A stretch of DNA of 64,000 nucleotides from Nocardioides alpinus (GTDB lineage Bacteria; Actinomycetota; Actinomycetes; Propionibacteriales; Nocardioidaceae), in NCBI RefSeq assembly GCF_900112035.1, contig NZ_FOKC01000014.1, positions 1 through 64,000 on the forward strand. The letters are read 5' to 3'. Below, piece after piece: positions 57,803 through 64,000 of this stretch (positions within the stretch are counted from its first letter, which is position 1; the number at the start of each line of letters is the position of its first letter). The translations under genes were made by a program, and so were the position numbers. Under the pieces are notes generated by a model, which saw nothing but the letters and a program-made list of their open reading frames with translations, searched no databases and was not told the DNA's origin.

Positions 57803-59473
57803 GTGAGCACCCCTGTGACCGACCTGCCCGACCCCGTCGACCCGCGGACCGCCGTCAACCAGGCGCCCGCCCTCGTGGGTCACAACGTGGTCACCTCCGA
57901 CGTCGCACTGACCGAGGCCGTCACCCGTCACGGGTCGGCCGGGCTCGTCGAGGAGCTCACCCCGCTCGGAGTCGAGGCCGGCACCGAGGCGGCTCGCGAG
58001 CACGGCATGCTCGCCAACCACCACCACCCCGAGCTGACGACGTACGACCGCTGGGGCAACCGGATCGACGAGGTGCAGTTCCACCCCTCGTGGCACTGGC
58101 TGATGGAGCGTGCGGTGGGCCACGGCCTGCAGGCGGCGCCGTGGGAGCAGCAGGAGGCAGGCGACCCGCACGCCCACCTGCGTCGCGCGGCCGGCTTCTT
58201 CGCGTGGTCGCAGACCGAGCCCGGGCACGGCTGCCCCATCTCGATGACGTACGCCGCTGTCCCGGCGCTGCGGGCCGACGACGCCATCGCGAAGGAGTGG
58301 ACCCCGCTCCTGGCAGCGCGGTCCTACGACCCGGGCGTCCGTGCGAGGTCGCAGAAGACCGGTGCGCTGGCCGGGATGGGCATGACGGAGAAGCAGGGCG
58401 GGTCGGACGTGCGGGCCAACCAGACCCGGGCCGTGCCGACGGCCGAGGACGGCTGGTACGCGCTGCACGGCCACAAGTGGTTCACCTCCGCGCCGATGAA
58501 CGACCTCTTCCTCGTGCTTGCCCAGACCGGCGGCGGCCTGACGTGCTTCGTCGTGCCGCGCGTCCTGCCCGACGGCACCCGCAACCGGATCGACGTGGTC
58601 CGGCTCAAGGACAAGCTCGGCAACCGCTCCAACGCCTCCAGCGAGCTCGAGCTGGACGGGACGCTCGCCCAGCGGCTCGGCGACGAGGGCCGGGGAGTCC
58701 GGACCATCATCGAGATGGTGGCCGCGACCCGTCTCGACTGCGTGCTCGGCTCGGCGGCGCTGATGCGCCACGCGCTGGCAGAGGCCTCCTGGCACGTCGC
58801 CCACCGCGCGGCCTTCGGCGGTCGGCTCGTCGACAAGCCGCTCATGCAGAACGTCGTGGCCGACCTTGCCGTCGAGTCCGAGGCGGCGACTGCCCTGGCC
58901 ATGCGCCTGGCCGCGGCCGTCGACCGACCCGGCGACCCGCACGAGGTCGCGCTCCGCCGGATCGCGCTCCCGCTGGCGAAGTTCTGGGTCTGCAAGCGCA
59001 CCCCCGCGATGGTGGCCGAGGCGCTCGAGTGCCTCGGCGGCAACGGCTACGTCGAGGAGTCAGGGCTTCCGCTGATGTTCCGCGAGTCGCCGCTGAACTC
59101 GATCTGGGAGGGCTCGGGCAACGTCAACGCGCTCGACGTGCTGCGCGCGCTGGGTCGCGAGCCCGAGGTCCTGCAGGCCTGGATCAGCGAGGTGGGCGCG
59201 GCGCGGGGCGCCGACAGCCGGCTCGACCGCGCCGTCGACGACACGCTGGCCCTGCTGGGCGACAGCGCCGGCCTCGAGGCCGGGGCGCGCCGGCTGGCCG
59301 GTCAGATGGCTGCCTGCCTCCAGGGGGCGCTGCTCGTCCGCTTCGCGCCGCCCGAGGTGGCGGACGCCTTCTGCGGCAGCCGGTTCGGGGCGTCGTACGG
59401 CGGCACGTTCGGCATCCTGACCAGCGGATCGCTGCGCGAGATCGTGGACCGGTCCACACCGGTTCTCGTGTAG
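57803..59473 (+). CDS. aidB: Acyl-CoA dehydrogenase family protein, AidB-like
   Basis: 556 residues, close to E. coli AidB (541). FAD-domain motif MGMTEKQGGSDVRANQT (about 193-209) is the AidB form of the acyl-CoA dehydrogenase loop; RESPLNSIWEGSGNVNALDVL (key part SIWEGSGN, about 432-439) is the C-terminal signature. AidB proteins are flavin-binding DNA-protecting factors of the alkylation response whose physiological reaction is debated. GTG 57803 start. It is alone on its strand segment, 48 nt after the protease gene; no ada or alkB in view. Confidence 0.9.
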   Translation: MSTPVTDLPDPVDPRTAVNQAPALVGHNVVTSDVALTEAVTRHGSAGLVEELTPLGVEAGTEAAREHGMLANHHHPELTTYDRWGNRIDEVQFHPSWHWLMERAVGHGLQAAPWEQQEAGDPHAHLRRAAGFFAWSQTEPGHGCPISMTYAAVPALRADDAIAKEWTPLLAARSYDPGVRARSQKTGALAGMGMTEKQGGSDVRANQTRAVPTAEDGWYALHGHKWFTSAPMNDLFLVLAQTGGGLTCFVVPRVLPDGTRNRIDVVRLKDKLGNRSNASSELELDGTLAQRLGDEGRGVRTIIEMVAATRLDCVLGSAALMRHALAEASWHVAHRAAFGGRLVDKPLMQNVVADLAVESEAATALAMRLAAAVDRPGDPHEVALRRIALPLAKFWVCKRTPAMVAEALECLGGNGYVEESGLPLMFRESPLNSIWEGSGNVNALDVLRALGREPEVLQAWISEVGAARGADSRLDRAVDDTLALLGDSAGLEAGARRLAGQMAACLQGALLVRFAPPEVADAFCGSRFGASYGGTFGILTSGSLREIVDRSTPVLV

Positions 59474-59610
59474 AGCACCTGGCGATCATCAAGTTTTCCC
59501 GAAGGCCTGGCGCACGCTCGGCTCATCGCCCATCCGCTGACGCGCTCCGGGCATAGGTTCGCGTCACGGCACCTGTGGGGGGTGCGTCACTCGTACCTGT
59601 GGGGGTCGCC

Positions 59611-59938
59611 ATGACGAAGATGTCCAGCACGATGTTCAGCGTGGGGACCCTGCTCCGCCGGGCCGAGGACACCGGCACCGAGGTGAAGCTGCTCGTCCAG
59701 AACAGCTGGCTGACCGGTCGCGTCCTCGGGTGCGACGGCGTGGGCGCCATCCTCGACGACGGCGAGGGCAGTCAGTCGCTCGTACGACTCGACCAGGTGG
59801 CCGCCGTGACGTTCTCCCGGGCTGAGATGGAGGACGGCCTGACCGACACCGGCGCCCGCTCGCACGGAGCGGGCAGCGGACCGATCGAGGCAGGTCCGAT
59901 CACGGTGCCGACACAGAAGAGCGGCGAGTACCACTTCC

Positions 59939-59958
<20 letters not shown>
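59611..59958 (+). CDS. Small protein with an Sm/Hfq-like core (candidate)
   Basis: 115 residues from ATG 59611 (GGGGG site 6 nt upstream; GTG 59575 adds 12 codons). I know no named family for it. Residues about 24-69 follow the Sm-fold pattern: V-K-L-L-V-Q-N then LTGRVLGCDGVGAILDD (Sm1: hydrophobic strand, LxGxVxxxDxxxxIL) and SLVRLDQVAAVTF (Sm2-like strand, where Hfq has YKHAIS). The tail (about 75-115) is flexible and Gly/Ser/Pro-rich, like the unstructured tails of Hfq, and ends in HFLTAKPY. Actinobacteria lack a canonical Hfq, so this is worth testing, but the fold call rests on pattern only. Its last 20 nt overlap the convergent pgm gene. Confidence 0.6.
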
Positions 59959-61582
<1,624 letters not shown>

Positions 61583-61633
61583 GGCTCCATCTTGGTGGGT
61601 GGGGGCGCCCGCGTCGAGAAAGGGGCACGTCGT

Positions 61634-61660
61634 TGTCGATCCGTGTCGTGCTGATCCGTC
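61634..61660 (+). promoter_or_regulatory. Predicted ECF42 sigma promoter
   Basis: TGTCGA (61634-61639), a 17-nt spacer and CGTC (61657-61660). As I recall, the promoter described for ECF42 sigma factors has TGTCGA at -35 and CG(A/T)C at -10, so this is an exact match. It lies 55 nt before the first DGPF gene, whose operon ends with the ECF42 gene, so autoregulation is expected. Confidence 0.6.
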
Positions 61661-61715
61661 ACAGTGGTGAGGTCGCAACCGGCGGCCTCGAACCTCCAGG
61701 AGGAGAACCAGACCC

Positions 61716-62066
61716 ATGAGCCGCTACCTGATCCTGCTGCCCGCACCCGAGGCGGAGTGGGCCGACCTGCCACCCGAGGAGCACGAGAAGGGCCACGCCT
61801 CGCACGTCCGGTTCCACCAGGAGCTGGCCGCAGGTGGCCACACCCTCGTGACCGGCGGACCGCTCGAGGCGTCCGACCGGGCCACGTCGATGCGCCCGGG
61901 CGACGACGGCGCGGCCCTCGTGACGGACGGTCCGTTCTCCGAGACGACCGAGCAGGTCGTCGGCTTCTACCTCGTCGAGAGCGACGACGAGGACGACCTG
62001 AGGGCCGCCTGCCAGCGCTTCGCGGCGCGGGGCGAGCACATCGAGTTCCGCCGGATGGCGGAGTGA
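61716..62066 (+). CDS. DGPF/YCII-domain protein 1
   Basis: 116 residues. Begins MSRYLILLP, with the VTDGPFSETTEQVVGFYLVE segment (the DGPF motif, about 70-73) that names the family, and ends FRRMAE. YCII/DGPF proteins have a ferredoxin-like fold; some YciI members have hydrolase-like sites, but the function of ECF42-linked members is unknown. Strong AGGAGGAG site 11 nt before ATG. First gene of a four-gene operon; the second starts 12 nt after its stop. Confidence 0.9.
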   Translation: MSRYLILLPAPEAEWADLPPEEHEKGHASHVRFHQELAAGGHTLVTGGPLEASDRATSMRPGDDGAALVTDGPFSETTEQVVGFYLVESDDEDDLRAACQRFAARGEHIEFRRMAE

Positions 62067-62077
62067 AGGAGACCCCG

Positions 62078-62437
62078 ATGACCGAGTACGTCGTACTGCT
62101 GATGGGGGACGCCGAACGCTGGTGGGACCTGCCCGAGGAGGAGCGCGTCGCCGGCTATGCCACCCACGAGAAGTTCACCGCGCAGCTGGTCGAGCGCGGG
62201 CACCGGATCACCGGCGGGGCCGAGCTGCACCGGGCCTCCGAGGCCCGCACCATCGCGCCCGACGCCACCACGATCACCGAGGGCCCGTGGGCCGAGACCC
62301 GCGAGCAGGTGGGCGGGTTCTACCTCGTGGAGACCGACGACGTCGACGACCTGATGGAGTGCTGCCTGGTCCTGGCGGCCACCGGCGACGCAGTCGAGGT
62401 CCGCCGCTGCGTGGCCGCCGAGGAGCGTGCGTCATGA
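62078..62437 (+). CDS. DGPF/YCII-domain protein 2
   Basis: 119 residues from ATG 62078, with GAAGGAG 7 nt upstream. Same fold as its neighbours (TEYVVLLMG start; ITEGPWAETREQVGGFYLVE). The DGPF motif has changed to EGPW, so it is a diverged paralogue. It overlaps the third gene by 4 nt (ATGA). Confidence 0.88.
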   Translation: MTEYVVLLMGDAERWWDLPEEERVAGYATHEKFTAQLVERGHRITGGAELHRASEARTIAPDATTITEGPWAETREQVGGFYLVETDDVDDLMECCLVLAATGDAVEVRRCVAAEERAS

Positions 62438-62790
62438 AGTACCTCGTGCTGCTCATCGGCGACGGGGCGGAGAAGCCGTGGACCGAGCAGACGGAGGACG
62501 AGCAGGGCGCCTCGATGGCGAAGTTCGGCGACTTCGACCGGGCATGCACCGAGCACGACGGCGTCGAGCTGCTCGCCGGCGAGGCCCTGAGCGGTCCGCG
62601 CGACGCGACGGTCATGCGCCGGACGTCGGGGCACGTCGAGCTGACCGACGGCCCCTACGCCGAGGTGATCGAGGGGATGGGCGGGTTCTACCTGATGGAG
62701 GCGCCCGACCTCGACGTCGTCGTCGAGCTGCTGCAGCTCCTGCCGCCCTACGACATCCAGATCCACCCGACCGTCGACGTGACGCTCTGA
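62434..62790 (+). CDS. DGPF/YCII-domain protein 3
   Basis: 118 residues, ATG 62434 overlapping the previous stop. MKYLVLLIGDG start, VELTDGPYAEVIEGMGGFYLME (motif as DGPY, about 72-75) and IQIHPTVDV end. Three different versions of the motif (DGPF, EGPW, DGPY) in a row suggest old tandem duplication and separate duties. The sigma gene starts 23 nt after its stop. Confidence 0.88.
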   Translation: MKYLVLLIGDGAEKPWTEQTEDEQGASMAKFGDFDRACTEHDGVELLAGEALSGPRDATVMRRTSGHVELTDGPYAEVIEGMGGFYLMEAPDLDVVVELLQLLPPYDIQIHPTVDVTL

Positions 62791-62813
62791 GCCCATCGGG
62801 CGGGGAGGACCGC

Positions 62814-64000
62814 GTGCAGGGTCTCGAAGAGGTCGTGCGGGAGGAGTGGGGTCGCCTCGTGGCCCTGCTCCTGTCGCAGTTCCGGCGCCTCGACCTGGTC
62901 GAGGATGCGCTGGGTGACGCCGTCGAGTCCGCCAGCCGCACCTGGCCCGTCGACGGCGCACCCGACAACCCGGCCGCGTGGCTGATGACCGCCGCGCGGC
63001 GCCGCGTGCTCGACCGGCTGCGCACCGAGGAGGTGGCGCGCCGCAAGCTGCCGCTCGTCCGCACCGACGTCGTACGCCACCAGGAGGGCGCGCGCACCAT
63101 GGCCGACACCGGCAGCCTCGTCGAGGACGACGTCCTGCGCCTGGTGCTGATGTGCGCCCACCCGGCGCTGGCGCCGGAGTCGGCCAGCGCGCTCAGCCTG
63201 CGGCTCGTCCTCGGTGTCCCGACCGCCGACATCGCGCGCCTCTTCCTGGTCCCCGAGCCGACCATGGCGGCGCGGATCACCCGCGCCAAGAAGCGGATCG
63301 TGGGTGCCGGGATCCCGTTCGCCGTGCCCGACGCGTCGGTGCTCCCCGACCGCATCGACGTGGTCGCGCAGACCGCCTACCTCGCCTTCACCGCGGGCTA
63401 CTCCCCCGGCACCGGTCCGGACCTGCTGCGCGCAGCGGCGTCCGGCGAGGCGATCCGGCTGGTGCGCGTCGTGCTGGGGCTGCGGCCGGACGAGCCGGCG
63501 CTCGTCGCGCTGCTGGCGCTGATGCTGCTCCAGCACTCGCGGCGTGACGCCCGCGAGCACGACGGACGCCTGGTGCTCCTGGCCGACCAGGACCGCTCCC
63601 GCTGGCACCACGACGAGGTCGCCGAGTCCACCCGGCTGCTGGCCGCACCCTGCCTCGCCGGCCCGATCACCCCGCTCACCGCGTCGTACGTCCTGCAGGC
63701 CCGGATCGCGGCCGAGCACGCCACCGCACCGAGCGCCGCCGACACCCGCTGGGACCGCATCGTCGGGCTGTACGACCTGTTGCTGCAGGTGGCACCGTCA
63801 CCGTCCGCCCGGCTCGCGCGGGCCGTCGCCGTCGCCGAGGACCGCGGTGCGGCCGCCGGCCTCGACGCCCTCGAAGGTCTGGAGATCCCCGACAGCCACC
63901 GTCCGGCTGCTGTCCGCGCCGAGCTGCTGTCCCGCTCGGGGGACGTGGACGCGGCGCGGGCGGCGTACGACCAGGCGATCGCCGCATGCCGCAACGACGT
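62814..64000 (+). CDS. ECF42-type RNA polymerase sigma factor, 3' end missing
   Basis: 395 residues are visible and the frame runs off the right edge. GTG 62814 follows GGGGAGG. Sigma2 region at about 5-75 (VREEWGRLVALLL, NPAAWLMTAARRRVLDRLR), sigma4 at about 105-165 (LGVPTADIARLFLVPEPTM, RITRAKKRI), then the long DUF6596/TPR-like C-terminal extension (YLAFTAGYSPG, LLALMLLQHSRRDAR, LVLLADQDRSRW) that marks ECF42. In this group the extension is needed for activity and there is no classical anti-sigma factor; DGPF proteins are the known neighbours. It probably drives its own operon from the TGTCGA promoter. Confidence 0.92.
   Translation, partial: MQGLEEVVREEWGRLVALLLSQFRRLDLVEDALGDAVESASRTWPVDGAPDNPAAWLMTAARRRVLDRLRTEEVARRKLPLVRTDVVRHQEGARTMADTGSLVEDDVLRLVLMCAHPALAPESASALSLRLVLGVPTADIARLFLVPEPTMAARITRAKKRIVGAGIPFAVPDASVLPDRIDVVAQTAYLAFTAGYSPGTGPDLLRAAASGEAIRLVRVVLGLRPDEPALVALLALMLLQHSRRDAREHDGRLVLLADQDRSRWHHDEVAESTRLLAAPCLAGPITPLTASYVLQARIAAEHATAPSAADTRWDRIVGLYDLLLQVAPSPSARLARAVAVAEDRGAAAGLDALEGLEIPDSHRPAAVRAELLSRSGDVDAARAAYDQAIAACRND

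Overview
The window is high-G+C DNA (roughly 70% by eye) with dense genes, many GTG starts and 1-14 nt gene overlaps. It reads as an ordinary chromosomal segment of a Gram-positive actinobacterium. The order polA / livFGMHK / pdtaR / tRNA-Leu / pyk / gltD-gltB / lgt / trpA-trpB-trpC / HGxxPAAW protein / Trp-associated membrane protein / hisI is the conserved actinobacterial arrangement known from Streptomyces and Mycobacterium. The protein style fits Nocardioides or a relative (inference). No IS element, prophage, CRISPR array or rRNA operon is visible.

Region 1 (1-7.9 kb): the end of a secreted Ca-binding-repeat protein, a class I methyltransferase, and the translationally coupled moxR-DUF58-tgpA cassette plus a DUF3068 membrane protein. 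The transglutaminase-like domain of the TgpA homologue appears to lack its catalytic Cys and His.

Region 2 (8-20.6 kb): an envelope-glycan cluster with an acyltransferase, three large polytopic GT-C-like proteins, a GT2-methyltransferase fusion, a GT4 glycosyltransferase, a lone methyltransferase, a 2OG-Fe(II) oxygenase and a Wzx-type flippase. Together they look able to build, decorate and export a surface glycan (inference).

Region 3 (20.6-45.5 kb): the conserved core. It holds DNA polymerase I, a GNAT enzyme, a complete branched-chain amino acid ABC importer, the ANTAR antiterminator PdtaR, tRNA-Leu(CAA) followed at once by an HTH-LAGLIDADG protein, pyruvate kinase, glutamate synthase, an SCO1-family lipoprotein fused by overlaps between trpA and lgt, trpCBA, hisI, a class IV aminotransferase and a Gly-Cys-Val tRNA operon with visible promoter and terminator. 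trpE is not in this cluster.

Region 4 (45.6-57.8 kb): a GT2 glycosyltransferase, a secreted CHAP-domain protein with tandem repeats, an ion-homeostasis group (two cation/proton antiporters, one broken by an in-frame TAG, and a ClC-type channel), an MBL hydrolase, a sulfotransferase, a K+ channel with RCK domain, a BrkB-family membrane protein and a secreted metzincin-type protease.

Region 5 (57.8-64 kb): AidB-like acyl-CoA dehydrogenase, a small protein whose core resembles an Sm/Hfq fold, phosphoglucomutase, and an operon of three DGPF/YCII proteins followed by an ECF42-type sigma factor that runs off the right edge. A TGTCGA-N17-CGTC element lies in front of this operon and fits the promoter reported for ECF42 sigma factors. 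The Sm-like protein and the ECF42 module are the best candidates for something new here.
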